Shown here in pieces: positions 43,254 through 52,451 of a stretch of 64,000 nucleotides of DNA. The first letter of the stretch is position 1; the number at the start of each line of letters is the position of its first letter. The stretch lies in the NCBI RefSeq assembly GCF_000336915.1, contig NZ_AOMD01000021.1, positions 1-64,000 on the forward strand, given 5' to 3'. Origin of the DNA: Halococcus saccharolyticus DSM 5350 (lineage in GTDB: Archaea; Halobacteriota; Halobacteria; Halobacteriales; Halococcaceae). Position numbers and translations under genes: made by a program. The notes under the pieces are model-generated. The model searched no databases. It saw only the letters and a program-made list of their open reading frames with translations, and was not told the DNA's origin.

Positions 43254-46200
43254 ATGAGTCAACGCCGGGAGCAACTCGCCGAGCGACTCCCCGCGCTCGA
43301 CGCCCTCGAGTCGTGGTATCACGTTCCGCTTCTGGTCGTGCTCGTTGGGTTCATGTTCTGGATCCGGGTGCGAAACTGGCGGCGATTCCTCGTCGACGGC
43401 GAAGTCCTCTTCAGCGGCAACGACGCCTGGTATCACCTCCGGCAGGTGGAGTACACGGTCGTGAACTGGCCATCGACGCTGCCGTTCGAGCCGTGGACCA
43501 GTTTCCCCACGGGGACGGCCGTCGGCCAGTTCGGCACGCTGTACGATCAGATCGTCGCCACCGCGGCGCTCGTGATCGGGCTCGGCAGTCCTTCGGAGCA
43601 GACCACCGCGCTCACGCTGCTGTTCGCGCCCGCAGTGTTCGGGACGCTCGTCGCGATCCCGGCGTACTTCCTCGCCAAACGGTTCGGCGGCCGGTTCGGC
43701 GGCGTGGTCGGGGTGGCGATCCTCGCGCTCTCGCCGAGTACGTTCCTCGCACGCTCGGTCGCGGGGTTTTCGGACCACCACGCCGCGGAGGCGTTCTTCC
43801 AGGTGCTCGCGGTCGCCGTGATCGTGATCGCACTCACGGTCGCCGAACGCGAGAAACCCGTCTACGAGCAGTTCGTCGAGCGTGACGCGTCCAGCCTGCG
43901 CCGACCGATCGGCTGGGCCGTCCTCGCCGGCATCGCCATCTCTGTCTACATCTGGGTGTGGCCGCCCGGCCTCCTGCTCGTCGGGATCTTCGGCGTCTTC
44001 CTCCTCATCGCGCTGCCGGCCGCGTATCTGCGCGGCGAGAGTCCGGAACACGTCGCCATCGTGAGCGCGGTCACGCTGTCGGTCGTCGGTGTTCTCACGC
44101 TCGTCACCTTCCAATCGACCGAGATCAGCGTGACCAGCTTCTCGCTGCTCCATCCCGCGCTCGCGTTCCTGGGGGCGATCGGCTGCGTGTTCATGGCGTG
44201 GCTCGCCCGGACGGTCGAAGCGCGCGACCTACCGGGGCTCGCCTACCCGGGGACGATCCTCGGGCTGTTCGTTCTCGGCGCGGTCGTGATGGCGATCGTC
44301 ACGCCCTCGCTGTTCGAGTACTTCCTGAACCAGCTCGAACGCATCGTCGGGCTCGGATCGAGCGCGACTGCGCTGACCGTCGGCGAGGCTCAGCCACCCT
44401 TCCAGGCCGGCGTGCCGTTCGGTGAAGCAGTCAACCAGGCACTCGGCTTCTTCCGGAACTCCTACGGGCTCGCCTTCTTCACCGGGATCGCCGGCGCGGT
44501 AGTGTTGTTTGTGCGGCTCGTACTCGGGCGGAGCAAACAGCAAGCGGCTGCGGTGTTCATTCTTGTCTGGACCGCACTGATGGTCGCGGCGACGCTGACC
44601 CAGACACGGTTCAACTACTACCTCATCGTCCCGATCTGTGTGCTGAACGCCGTCCTCGTCGGGGAGTTGATCCGGTTTCTCGCGTCCACCGATACAGCCA
44701 CGGGCCTCCGGAACCTTGAGGCCTATCAGGTGCTCACGGTGCTCGCGGTCGTCCTGCTCATCACCGCACCGCTCGTCGTGGGCAGCGGCGCGGCGTTGAC
44801 GAGCGCCGGCGGCTACGCGGACGAGCGTTCGTACCCCGGCTCCACCGTCCGTGGCTGGAGCGGGAGCCTCGACTGGATGGCGAACAACACGCCCGCGGAG
44901 GGGACCTACGGCGGGTACAACAACTCGATGGACTACTACGGTGAGTACGAGCGTACCGACGACTTCGATTACCCCGACGGAGCCTACGGCGTACTGTCGT
45001 GGTGGGACTACGGCCACTGGATCACGACGCTCGGCGAGCGCATCCCGACGGCGAACCCCTTCCAGCAGAACGCTCGCCAGGCCGCGAACTTCCTGCTCGC
45101 CGACAACGTCTCGCGAGCCAACGAGATCGCACGGACGGAGGATGGTGAGGGCGTGCGCTACGTGATGATCGACTGGCGGATGGCCGATCCCGCCGGCGGG
45201 GCGCTGTTCACCGCACCGTTCACGTGGTACAACGACGGTCCGCTGTCGGTCTATGACGACGTGACGCCGATCGTGACTCAGCAAGCGGGGAGCCAACGGC
45301 CCTCGCTCGCGTTTTACGCCTACGAGCAGCGCCACTACGAGACGATGCGGACCAGGCTGTACTCGTTCCACGGAAGCGCGGTCGAACCCGAGCCGGTCGT
45401 GGTCGACTACGAGAGCCCGATTCCGCAGGGCGGCTCCATAGCACAGGCGTCCCCCCCATCGGGCAACGAGTCGGCGATCAAGCGCTTCGACAACATGTCG
45501 GCCGCACGGGCGTTCGTCGAGGAGGACGGCTCGGCCCAGATCGGTGGCGTCGGGGCCTATCCTCAGGAGCGCGTGGCAGCGCTCGAACACTACCGGCTGG
45601 CCGACGCGAGCCAGCGGCTTTCGAGTCAGCTCACCCAAACGCTGTTCCAGCGACTCCAGGCGACGGGCCTGAACGCGAGCGAACTGGTCCCCACGTCGCC
45701 GAGTTGGGTCAAGACGTTCGAGCGGGTGCCCGGCGCGGCGGTCGAGGGCACCGGTCCGGCGAACACGACTGTCGAAGCCACCGTCGAAATGCGCATGCCC
45801 GGCTCCGAAAGCACGTTCAACTACACCCAGCAGGCCACGACCGACGACCAGGGCGAGTTCACGATGACGCTGCCGTACTCCACCACCGGCTACGAGCAGT
45901 GGGGGACCGAGCAAGGTGCGACGAACGTCTCGGTCCAGGCGACCGGGCCGTACACCTTCCAGACGCCGGTCGAAGGTGGCAGTGACAACGCGAGTCGGTG
46001 GAACGCGACCGCCGAAGTCTCCGAGGGAGCGGTGATCGGCCGGACCAACGAGAGCGTCACAGTCGATCTCCAGCAGGAATCGGTATCGATCCCGGCGGAC
46101 ACCTCGGCCGGGAACGACACGGCGAGCGGCAACGCGAGTGCCGCGACGAACGCCTCGGCCACCGAGAACGGCTCTGCCGACGCGAACGCGAGTAGTGCCG

Positions 46201-46319
46201 GAGGCGGTACGAACGCCACCGGTGCGAACATGACGAACGCGAGTTCGATGGCGGCTCCCGGCGAGCGTGTCGCCGATGCGACTCGGGCAGCATCGCCGCA
46301 GGCGGAGGGAGCACGATGA
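43254..46319 (+). CDS. aglB: Dolichyl-phosphooligosaccharide-protein glycotransferase
   Basis: AglB (1021 aa) is the archaeal STT3-type oligosaccharyltransferase, which transfers lipid-linked glycans to Asn in N-x-S/T on exported proteins. About thirteen N-terminal spans hold the [13 protein letters not shown] acidic motif near residue 60. The external domain has the acceptor-binding WWDYG motif near residue 583. The C-terminal extracellular region from about residue 830 is beta-rich and ends in an Asn/Ala/Ser-rich tail with eight N-x-S/T sequons in about 55 residues. The stop overlaps the next gene by ATGA. Confidence 0.96.
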   Translation: MSQRREQLAERLPALDALESWYHVPLLVVLVGFMFWIRVRNWRRFLVDGEVLFSGNDAWYHLRQVEYTVVNWPSTLPFEPWTSFPTGTAVGQFGTLYDQIVATAALVIGLGSPSEQTTALTLLFAPAVFGTLVAIPAYFLAKRFGGRFGGVVGVAILALSPSTFLARSVAGFSDHHAAEAFFQVLAVAVIVIALTVAEREKPVYEQFVERDASSLRRPIGWAVLAGIAISVYIWVWPPGLLLVGIFGVFLLIALPAAYLRGESPEHVAIVSAVTLSVVGVLTLVTFQSTEISVTSFSLLHPALAFLGAIGCVFMAWLARTVEARDLPGLAYPGTILGLFVLGAVVMAIVTPSLFEYFLNQLERIVGLGSSATALTVGEAQPPFQAGVPFGEAVNQALGFFRNSYGLAFFTGIAGAVVLFVRLVLGRSKQQAAAVFILVWTALMVAATLTQTRFNYYLIVPICVLNAVLVGELIRFLASTDTATGLRNLEAYQVLTVLAVVLLITAPLVVGSGAALTSAGGYADERSYPGSTVRGWSGSLDWMANNTPAEGTYGGYNNSMDYYGEYERTDDFDYPDGAYGVLSWWDYGHWITTLGERIPTANPFQQNARQAANFLLADNVSRANEIARTEDGEGVRYVMIDWRMADPAGGALFTAPFTWYNDGPLSVYDDVTPIVTQQAGSQRPSLAFYAYEQRHYETMRTRLYSFHGSAVEPEPVVVDYESPIPQGGSIAQASPPSGNESAIKRFDNMSAARAFVEEDGSAQIGGVGAYPQERVAALEHYRLADASQRLSSQLTQTLFQRLQATGLNASELVPTSPSWVKTFERVPGAAVEGTGPANTTVEATVEMRMPGSESTFNYTQQATTDDQGEFTMTLPYSTTGYEQWGTEQGATNVSVQATGPYTFQTPVEGGSDNASRWNATAEVSEGAVIGRTNESVTVDLQQESVSIPADTSAGNDTASGNASAATNASATENGSADANASSAGGGTNATGANMTNASSMAAPGERVADATRAASPQAEGAR

Positions 46320-47266
46320 GCGGGCGAGAGTCGATGCGTGAGTGGTTCGTCGTCTACCTCAAGGGGATGTTCATGGGGGCTGCGGACGCAGTGCCCGGCG
46401 TCTCGGGTGGAACGATCGCGCTCATCACCGGGATCTACGAGCGGCTGATTGCCGCGATCACGGCGCTCGATCCGGGCGTGCTGCGGTACCTACCGCGGGT
46501 CCACCGTCGGACGGAGCGCGCCGAACTCCGGGCCGCGCTGGTGGCAATGGACATCCCCTTCCTGCTCGCGCTCGGGGCAGGGATCGTAACGGCACTGGTC
46601 ACCGTCGCGCAAGTCATGCACTACGCCTTCGAGACCTACCCAGGGCTCGTGGCGGCGCTGTTTTTCGGCTTGATCGCGGCCTCAGCGATCGTCCTCTACG
46701 ACCACGTCTCGCTCGACACGCCGCGGCGAGTCGCGGTCGCGGTGTTCGGGTTCGTGCTCGCGTTCGCACTCTCGGGGCCGGAAGTCAGCAACTCGATGCC
46801 GAACTCGCCGCTGTTCGTCCTCGTCGCCGGCTCGATCGCGATCGCCGGCATGATCCTGCCCGGAATCTCAGGGGCCTTCTTCCTCTACGTTCTCGGCCAG
46901 TACGAGTACCTGACGGGCACTCTCACGGAGTTCACTGACGGGTTCGTCGGTCTGCTGTCGGGCGGCAGCCTCGATGTCCTGATCGAACCGGGCATCGTGA
47001 TCCTCGCGTTCGGCATCGGCGCACTCGTCGGCCTCTTTTCGATCGCCTACGCCATCCGGTGGGCGCTCGCAAACTACCGGGAGGCGACGTTGACGTTCCT
47101 CGTGAGTCTGATGGTCGGCGCACTCCGACTGCCCGCTACTGAAGTGATCAACAACACGCCCGTTGTGACACCGACCGCAATCGGATCGATCCTCGCTGTC
47201 GCCGCGGTCGGTGGCGCGCTGGTGCTGCTCGTCGATCGCTACACCGCCGACATCGATTTCTCCTGA
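46316..47266 (+). CDS. DUF368 family membrane protein (polyprenyl-phosphate flippase family)
   Basis: This 316-aa polytopic protein begins WFVVYLKGMFMGAADAVPGVSGGT, the DUF368 signature; the second such glycine-rich motif IAGMILPGISGAFFLYVLGQYEYL is near residue 180. Bacterial DUF368 proteins (PopT/UptA type) return undecaprenyl phosphate across the membrane. The ATGA overlap with aglB strongly suggests the archaeal protein recycles dolichyl phosphate released by AglB. That specific function is inferred from family and position. Confidence 0.9.
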   Translation: MSGRESMREWFVVYLKGMFMGAADAVPGVSGGTIALITGIYERLIAAITALDPGVLRYLPRVHRRTERAELRAALVAMDIPFLLALGAGIVTALVTVAQVMHYAFETYPGLVAALFFGLIAASAIVLYDHVSLDTPRRVAVAVFGFVLAFALSGPEVSNSMPNSPLFVLVAGSIAIAGMILPGISGAFFLYVLGQYEYLTGTLTEFTDGFVGLLSGGSLDVLIEPGIVILAFGIGALVGLFSIAYAIRWALANYREATLTFLVSLMVGALRLPATEVINNTPVVTPTAIGSILAVAAVGGALVLLVDRYTADIDFS

Positions 47267-47405
47267 AGACGGTTTCGACCGCCCACTTCGTCGTTGATGT
47301 CCTCGTGAGGGGTGGCCGTTCCACAGAAATCGCCATGTCGGAACGGGAAATCACCGATCGCGAACACACGAGACTGGCGGTGGTGTCGGGAGCGAGGACG
47401 GGGGG

Positions 47406-47417
47406 CTATATAGTATA
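47406..47417 (+). promoter_or_regulatory. Strong TATA box (CTATATAGTATA)
   Basis: An AT-only stretch in GC-rich DNA, about 66 bases before the ATG at 47483. This predicts a transcript with a leader of about 40 bases, consistent with the clear Shine-Dalgarno (GGAGG, 47473-47477) five bases before that ATG. Confidence 0.55.
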
Positions 47418-47482
47418 CTGGCAGCCGCAGGCAGAACGTCAAGACAGTTGCTGTGTGTTTACTGGGATAGGGGGAGGAAGCC

Positions 47483-47893
47483 ATGAGTCCACTATCCGAA
47501 GACGTACGGCTACCGTGCGGGTGGGTATGCAAACACGTCGAGGAGGACGAACTCGTGTTCGCGTACGATACCTTCGAGGTAGAAGCCACGAAGGCCGACA
47601 GCTCGGACCCACTATCCTTCGATATGGCCGGGCGCTGGCAGCTGACGTGTCGCGAGCGTGCTGGCGGGACGGTAAACGAGCGCTCGATCGGCTACGTCAC
47701 GAGTCGTGGAGCCGCGACCGAGACGCTGCTGTCGTGTATGGAACACGCGAGCGCGAACGCCAGACGGAGCGATTCGGGCGAGCCGTTGACGCTCGATACC
47801 ATCGCCGCGGGCGCGGATCGCTGTGACGGCACGGCACCGATGCGAGCCGATCGGACCCGCTACGGCGGTGGGCGGCGAGGACGCACGCACTGA
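47483..47893 (+). CDS. Hypothetical haloarchaeal protein
   Basis: This 136-aa protein belongs to no family I recognise. It begins MSPLSEDVRLPCGWVCKHVE, has a beta-rich middle (WQLTCRERAGGTVNERSIG) and a helical TLLSCMEHASANARRS segment; four cysteines are spread over the first 90 residues. The last 25 residues are basic. It has an unusual Shine-Dalgarno-led leader for a haloarchaeon. Confidence 0.65.
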   Translation: MSPLSEDVRLPCGWVCKHVEEDELVFAYDTFEVEATKADSSDPLSFDMAGRWQLTCRERAGGTVNERSIGYVTSRGAATETLLSCMEHASANARRSDSGEPLTLDTIAAGADRCDGTAPMRADRTRYGGGRRGRTH

Positions 47894-47933
47894 TCGTCCG
47901 GCCGCGTCGTGGCGGATCCAACGACAACACACC

Positions 47934-47960
47934 TATTACACGCCGGGCGCAACCCCCGGC
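47934..47960 (+). promoter_or_regulatory. gfcR promoter with hairpin at the start
   Basis: TATA-like CTATTAC (47934-47940) is followed by an inverted repeat GCCGGG (47942-47947)/CCCGGC (47955-47960) that ends one base before the gfcR ATG. It lies between TATA and the expected transcription start, the place for an operator. Confidence 0.45.
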
Positions 47961-47961
47961 G

Positions 47962-48603
47962 ATGAAGAACGTCGACGACCTGATCGGCAGCGCGAACGAA
48001 CTGGCTGACCAGGGGCTCTCGAACGGCGAGATCGCCGACGAGCTCAACGTCTCGCGCGAGACCGCGAGCTGGCTGGTCGAACGTGGCGGCGGCACGGCGA
48101 CCCGCGAACCCGCACCGACCGACGCGCTCGAAGACATCCACATCGACTGGAGCGCGTTCGGCCGCGACAGCACCCGGCTCTCGTACGTCGGCCGTGCGAT
48201 GGCCGACCTGCTTGGCAGTACGGACGGCGACAACGAGGAGATCGATCTCGTGGTCGGGATCGAGAAGGCCGGTACGCCGCTCGCGACCACGGTCGCGCTC
48301 GAACTCGACGCCGATCTCGCGACCTATGCCCCACGAAAACACCAATGGGAGGAGGGCGACATCGATGACCTCAGCGGCAACTTCTCGCGAAACTTCGCCG
48401 AGATCCGTGATCGGGAGTGTTACGTGGTCGACGACACCATCACGAGCGGCACGACGATGACCGAGACGATCGAGGCCATCGCCGAGGAAGGTGGCACGCC
48501 GGTCGGCTGTGGCGTGCTGGTCGACAAGCGTGGCGTCGAGGACTTGGAGGGCGTGCCGGTCGAATCGCTCCTCCAGGTCATCCGCGTCGGTCAGGAGGGA
48601 TGA
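47962..48603 (+). CDS. gfcR: Transcriptional regulator GfcR (orotate PRTase-like)
   Basis: This 213-aa protein has an N-terminal HTH (LSNGEIADELNVSRETASWLV) and a C-terminal phosphoribosyltransferase domain with the PRPP loop VVDDTITSGTTMTETIEAI near residue 153. In Haloferax, GfcR activates glycolytic sugar-degradation genes; the PRTase domain is thought to sense a ligand rather than act in pyrimidine synthesis. It was formerly annotated as orotate PRTase-like. The neighbourhood is not a pyrimidine operon, supporting the regulator role. Confidence 0.92.
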   Translation: MKNVDDLIGSANELADQGLSNGEIADELNVSRETASWLVERGGGTATREPAPTDALEDIHIDWSAFGRDSTRLSYVGRAMADLLGSTDGDNEEIDLVVGIEKAGTPLATTVALELDADLATYAPRKHQWEEGDIDDLSGNFSRNFAEIRDRECYVVDDTITSGTTMTETIEAIAEEGGTPVGCGVLVDKRGVEDLEGVPVESLLQVIRVGQEG

Positions 48604-48685
48604 GGCCACCTGCCGTGACCTATCGTGGGACACCACCGCACGGCCAGTAGTAACATGTATCAACTGCCGGAATAAATCGAGAACA

Positions 48686-49165
48686 GTGTCGCCGGATAGC
48701 GGATCGGATAACGCCACCGAACGGCGCAAGGCCGGACCACGAACCGCCGAGAAAGTCGGCGTCGAGCGGTGGATCGAAGGCGTCTTCTTCGGTTGTGCGG
48801 AGGTCGCGGTACTCGGCTTGCCGGCACTTTTCAGTCTGCTCGACGCGTCCGCCAACGCCGAAGTAAAAATCGCCGCTATCGTCGCGCTGTCGACCGCCGT
48901 GATCGCCATCGGGACGATCCGAACCGGATGGACGAGGCTTTCGTGGCCGCCGCTGACGCCACGACTGCTTCTCGCTCGCGCCGTCATCCACAACCTGCTC
49001 GTCCTGGTCGCGGCCTACGGCGGTGCGACGATCGATCTCTTCTCGGGATCGGCACTCGGCTCTGCCGTGTTCGCCGTCATCGTCGCGGCCGGCACGGTGT
49101 GGGTGTTCCCGCAGATCGCCGACCGTGTCTCGGTGCTCCCGCCGTGGTGGCAATGGGGCCAGTAG
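48686..49165 (+). CDS. Four-span membrane protein
   Basis: This 159-aa membrane protein has about four spans (FFGCAEVAVLGLPALFSLL, IAAIVALSTAVIAIGTI, LLLARAVIHNLLVLVAAYGG, GSAVFAVIVAAGTVWVF). The N-terminal 30 residues are hydrophilic and disordered. GTG start was chosen because the frame upstream has gfcR-antisense character. Function unknown. It ends shortly before the convergent phosphodiesterase gene. Confidence 0.7.
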   Translation: MSPDSGSDNATERRKAGPRTAEKVGVERWIEGVFFGCAEVAVLGLPALFSLLDASANAEVKIAAIVALSTAVIAIGTIRTGWTRLSWPPLTPRLLLARAVIHNLLVLVAAYGGATIDLFSGSALGSAVFAVIVAAGTVWVFPQIADRVSVLPPWWQWGQ

Positions 49166-49184
49166 CAGCCTCGAACCGAGTCTC

Positions 49185-50561
49185 TCAGAGCGGGTCGGTC
49201 TCGAACGCCATCTCGACATCGATGTCGAGGACGTCGACGAGCGTCGGCGCGACCGTCCGCGCGTCGACCGCCTCGGGCACCGATTCGGGTGCGGCCGGGC
49301 CACCGAGCCCGTAGAATCCTTCACAGTCCCGGCGGCCGTGCGATCCACCGACGAGCGTGGGATCGAGCGAAGCGAGGCCGCTGTCGCCGAAGAACAGTTC
49401 ACAGGGGTCGAAGCCGGGTTTGGCGTGGATGTCCATGTCGGTCGCGTAGTACGGTGCATCGCTTTCCTCGCGCCACCAGTAGTACTGGAACCACGCCGAC
49501 GGCTCCGCGACGAGCACCAAGTCGCCCGCGTTCGGATGGTCGACACCGTACTCGACCTTCCCCTCGTCGCCGAGCACGCGCTCGACGCCGTCCAGCGGGG
49601 CGAGCGCCTCACGAGCGTCATCGACACACCCCTCGTCGGCGTAGACGTGTGTCACCTGGTGGTCGACCATCGCGAACGCCCTCGAAGAGCGGAGATCGAT
49701 CTCTTCGCCACCCTCGCCGTCGTGCATCACCGAGAGCAGTCCGGCATCCCGGAGCGCACGGTTCGGGAACACTGGTGTGTCGACGTCGTGGAAGCCGTAC
49801 TCGCTGACGACGTTCACGACGGTTTCGGCCCACCGGTCGTCGCCACGGAGTCCGTCGATGAACTCGCCGATCAGGTCGTCGACCACGCCGATCGCGTCGT
49901 CGAGTTCGTCGCTGGAGCCGTGCCGGAGACCGTCGTAATCGAGGTGGGGAACGTAGATCCATAGGAGATCGGGATCGTAGCGTTCGATCGCTTCGCTCGC
50001 GGCGTCGAGGATCCACGTCGACGATTCCTCGTTCGCGCCCGGCCCCCAGTAGGTGTGCAGCGGGAAGTGGCCGTACTTTTCTTGAAGATCGTCGTAGAAG
50101 CCATCTGGATTGGTCCAGCAGTTCATCTCGAGGATGTTGTTGTCCTCGTCCTCGATCGGCGAGGGCGTGAGCGCGATGTCGGCGGTCGTGTCGATGAGAT
50201 GCTGGAAGCAGAATACTCCAGTAGTAAGGCCGGCGTCGCTCGCGGTCTCCCAGAGACGGTCGCGGTCGGCACGGTCGCGTTCCCAGAACGCGACCTCGTC
50301 GTTCGCGCGGTCGTACTCGCCGCTGGAGACGTCGCCGTGGGATTCGGGCGAGCGCCCGGTCGCGAGCGTGGTCTGGACCGGGAGCGTGACCGCGGGGAAC
50401 GGCGGTTCGAGCGTCGCCCGGGCCGGCTCGCCGACGAGATCGGCGAGGTTCGGCGCGAGCCCCCGATCGAGGTGGTCGGGTTCGAGGCCGATGACGTCAA
50501 GGACGATCGCCCGGCTAGCCGTCTCGGCGATTCCATCGTTATCAGGAGTTTCGGTTGTCAT
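49185..50561 (-). CDS. Alkaline-phosphatase-superfamily phosphodiesterase, EboF-like
   Basis: This 458-aa enzyme is of the nucleotide pyrophosphatase/phosphodiesterase group. It has the metal Asp in VLDVIGLEPDHL, a Thr nucleophile in PFPAVTLPVQTTLATG near residue 58, and metal ligands in VPHLDYDGLRHG and GGSHGRRD. The usual SDHG motif reads SEYG (VVSEYGFHDVDTPVFPN), a variant I associate with the phosphodiesterase of the bacterial ebo cluster. It overlaps the inositol-phosphate synthase by ATGA and is translated with it. No signal peptide is apparent, so it should act in the cytoplasm. Confidence 0.85.
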   Translation of the reverse strand: MTTETPDNDGIAETASRAIVLDVIGLEPDHLDRGLAPNLADLVGEPARATLEPPFPAVTLPVQTTLATGRSPESHGDVSSGEYDRANDEVAFWERDRADRDRLWETASDAGLTTGVFCFQHLIDTTADIALTPSPIEDEDNNILEMNCWTNPDGFYDDLQEKYGHFPLHTYWGPGANEESSTWILDAASEAIERYDPDLLWIYVPHLDYDGLRHGSSDELDDAIGVVDDLIGEFIDGLRGDDRWAETVVNVVSEYGFHDVDTPVFPNRALRDAGLLSVMHDGEGGEEIDLRSSRAFAMVDHQVTHVYADEGCVDDAREALAPLDGVERVLGDEGKVEYGVDHPNAGDLVLVAEPSAWFQYYWWREESDAPYYATDMDIHAKPGFDPCELFFGDSGLASLDPTLVGGSHGRRDCEGFYGLGGPAAPESVPEAVDARTVAPTLVDVLDIDVEMAFETDPL

Positions 50562-51787
50562 GGTGTGTTCTCCGTCTCCTCGTTGGCCGTCGATGTGTTC
50601 CTGTGTTGGTCAGCGTACTCGTAGAGTCGATCGAACTGCCGCGAGAGATCGTGTTCGTCGACGCCGAGCGGGTCCTTGAAGAAGGACGCGAGGTGGGGTT
50701 GGAGCCCACCTTCGCCCTGTTCGTCGGCGTGCGCGAGCAGTCGCACGAGATCGAGCACGAGCGGTGCGGCGAGTGCCGAGTCCGACCCTTCCCACGTGAA
50801 CTGCAACTTCATTTGCGTGCCGAGAAAGCCCTGAAATCGGATGTCGTCCCACGCAGTCTTCCAGTCGCCGAGCGCGGGCGTGTAGTCGATCCGGACCCGA
50901 TTGTGGGTGTCGTACTCGAGAATCTCGTCGAGGACGCCACCCTTGCTCTGGAGTTTTCCGGCCTTGTTCGCGTCGTCTTCGAGCACCTCACCGTCACGAT
51001 TGCCGAGGATGTTGTGGCCCTCCCACGAGAGTACTCGGAGGTTCCGCCCGGCGAACATCGGCGCGAGCGCGCTCTTCAGGAGCGTTTCGCCGGTTTTGCC
51101 GTCACGACCCATGTGAGGGACGTTCTCCCGGTCGGCGAGCTCCCGAATCCCACCGAGCGCGTTCGCGGCGTTCGGGGTGAAGTTCACGAACGGGTGGCCG
51201 TCATCGATGGCGGCGTAGGCGTAGAGCGCGCTCGCCGGGAGGGGATCGTCGGCGTCGAGTCCGGCCTCGATCGCCCCGACCGAGTCGTACTGGTCGGGAT
51301 CGGCGGGCATCGGCTCCGCAGAGGCGACGTTCACCACCACGACCCGATCGAGATCTTCGTTTTCCTGGAAGGCGGCGTAGTCGGCACGGATGCGCTCGAC
51401 GATCTCTCGAAGCGAGAGCGTCTCGTCGTCGAACGCTGCATCGTCGGTGAGCTCTGCGACGGTGCGCCCACAGTTGCGTGCGGTGCCGGTCACGATCCGG
51501 TCGTCGATCGTAGCGAGATCGTCCCGAACCGCGTCGAGGGTATCGCGGTCGGGAACGCCGTTGCGTTCGTGGAGGCGTTCGGCCGTCTCGACCACGCTGC
51601 CGGCCTGGATGTCGTGACCACCGAAGACCAGCGACCCGACCGCCGGGAGGTCGAGGTCCGTCAGCGGAGCGCGCTCGGTCACCATCCCGTCGGTGACGGT
51701 CGCCTCGCGAGCGATCGCGCGCGCGCCGATCATTGCGGTCGTGGCGACGTTTCCGCGTGCCCCGATCAGCCACACGCCGGTGGTCAC
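50558..51787 (-). CDS. ino1: Inositol-3-phosphate synthase
   Basis: This 409-aa enzyme turns glucose 6-phosphate into inositol 3-phosphate with NAD+. The Rossmann start VWLIGARGNVATT and the family blocks DLDLPAVGSLVFGGHDI, FVNFTPNAAN, GKTGETLLKSALAPMFAGRN, VLSWEGHNILGNRDG and the catalytic lysines in these blocks are present. It begins at a GTG. Inositol phosphate supports archaeal lipids and perhaps solutes. Here its coupling with an EboF-like phosphodiesterase ties it to the adjacent isomerase/UbiA cluster. Confidence 0.93.
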   Translation of the reverse strand: MTTGVWLIGARGNVATTAMIGARAIAREATVTDGMVTERAPLTDLDLPAVGSLVFGGHDIQAGSVVETAERLHERNGVPDRDTLDAVRDDLATIDDRIVTGTARNCGRTVAELTDDAAFDDETLSLREIVERIRADYAAFQENEDLDRVVVVNVASAEPMPADPDQYDSVGAIEAGLDADDPLPASALYAYAAIDDGHPFVNFTPNAANALGGIRELADRENVPHMGRDGKTGETLLKSALAPMFAGRNLRVLSWEGHNILGNRDGEVLEDDANKAGKLQSKGGVLDEILEYDTHNRVRIDYTPALGDWKTAWDDIRFQGFLGTQMKLQFTWEGSDSALAAPLVLDLVRLLAHADEQGEGGLQPHLASFFKDPLGVDEHDLSRQFDRLYEYADQHRNTSTANEETENTP

Positions 51788-51989
51788 GTGGACCTCCCGC
51801 GCGACGTGTCAGTGACCGCTGGCACGTCGTCGCTTCCCTCCGTGTCGGCGACGGACGCCGAAGGTCGAGTCGGCAGTGGCGATACTGTGCTCCGCGCCGA
51901 ACGATCGCCGGCAGTTTCCAGTGACGTCACTACGAGAGATCGTCGTCGGCGACCCCTGTACCTTGTGATGCTGAACGAACGGTCGGGCG

Positions 51990-52352
51990 TTACCGACCCA
52001 CGATGGGATCGCGCAGCGCCGCGACCTCCTCGACGATCGCCGCCACGTTCTCACTACGGACACCGTTCTCGCGGAGCGCGGCTTCGAGGTGGCCCGCGAC
52101 GGCGTCGAAATCCTCGTCGGCGATGTCGAGATGGGCGTGGGCCGCGCGCATGTCGTCGCCGGTGTACTCGACCGGTCCGCCGGCGACCGAACTCACGAAC
52201 GCGATCTGGTGCGCTCGGAGGTCGTCCATCGCGGTATCCTCGAAGAATCCGGCGAGGCGGTCGTCGTCGAGCACGCGGTCGTAGAAGTCGTCGACGACCG
52301 CTACGACGGCGTCTCGACCGCCGATCTCGGTGTAGAGGCTGGACTCACTCAT
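51990..52352 (-). CDS. Truncated hemoglobin (group I-like)
   Basis: This 120-aa globin reads SLYTEIGGRDAVVAVVDDFYDRVL, the family's B-helix start, with F-helix AHAHLDIADEDFDAVAGHLEAAL; the proximal heme His lies in AHAHLDI. The pattern GPVEYTGDDM is typical for trHb1 proteins. It probably binds O2 or NO. It lies between the inositol-phosphate synthase and the TatD gene, divergent from the latter. Confidence 0.9.
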   Translation of the reverse strand: MSESSLYTEIGGRDAVVAVVDDFYDRVLDDDRLAGFFEDTAMDDLRAHQIAFVSSVAGGPVEYTGDDMRAAHAHLDIADEDFDAVAGHLEAALRENGVRSENVAAIVEEVAALRDPIVGR

Positions 52353-52451
52353 CCGTGTCACGATCCTGACGGGCACCCCACATGAAAATATCGACGATCG
52401 ACGGGTAGGGTCAACCAGAACGCAGTAGTACGATCGGGCCGCAGGATCGCC

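Noticed and set aside
44229-45914. Long minus-strand frame opposite aglB
   Set aside because: Shadow of a definite coding sequence; no recognisable motif or promoter.
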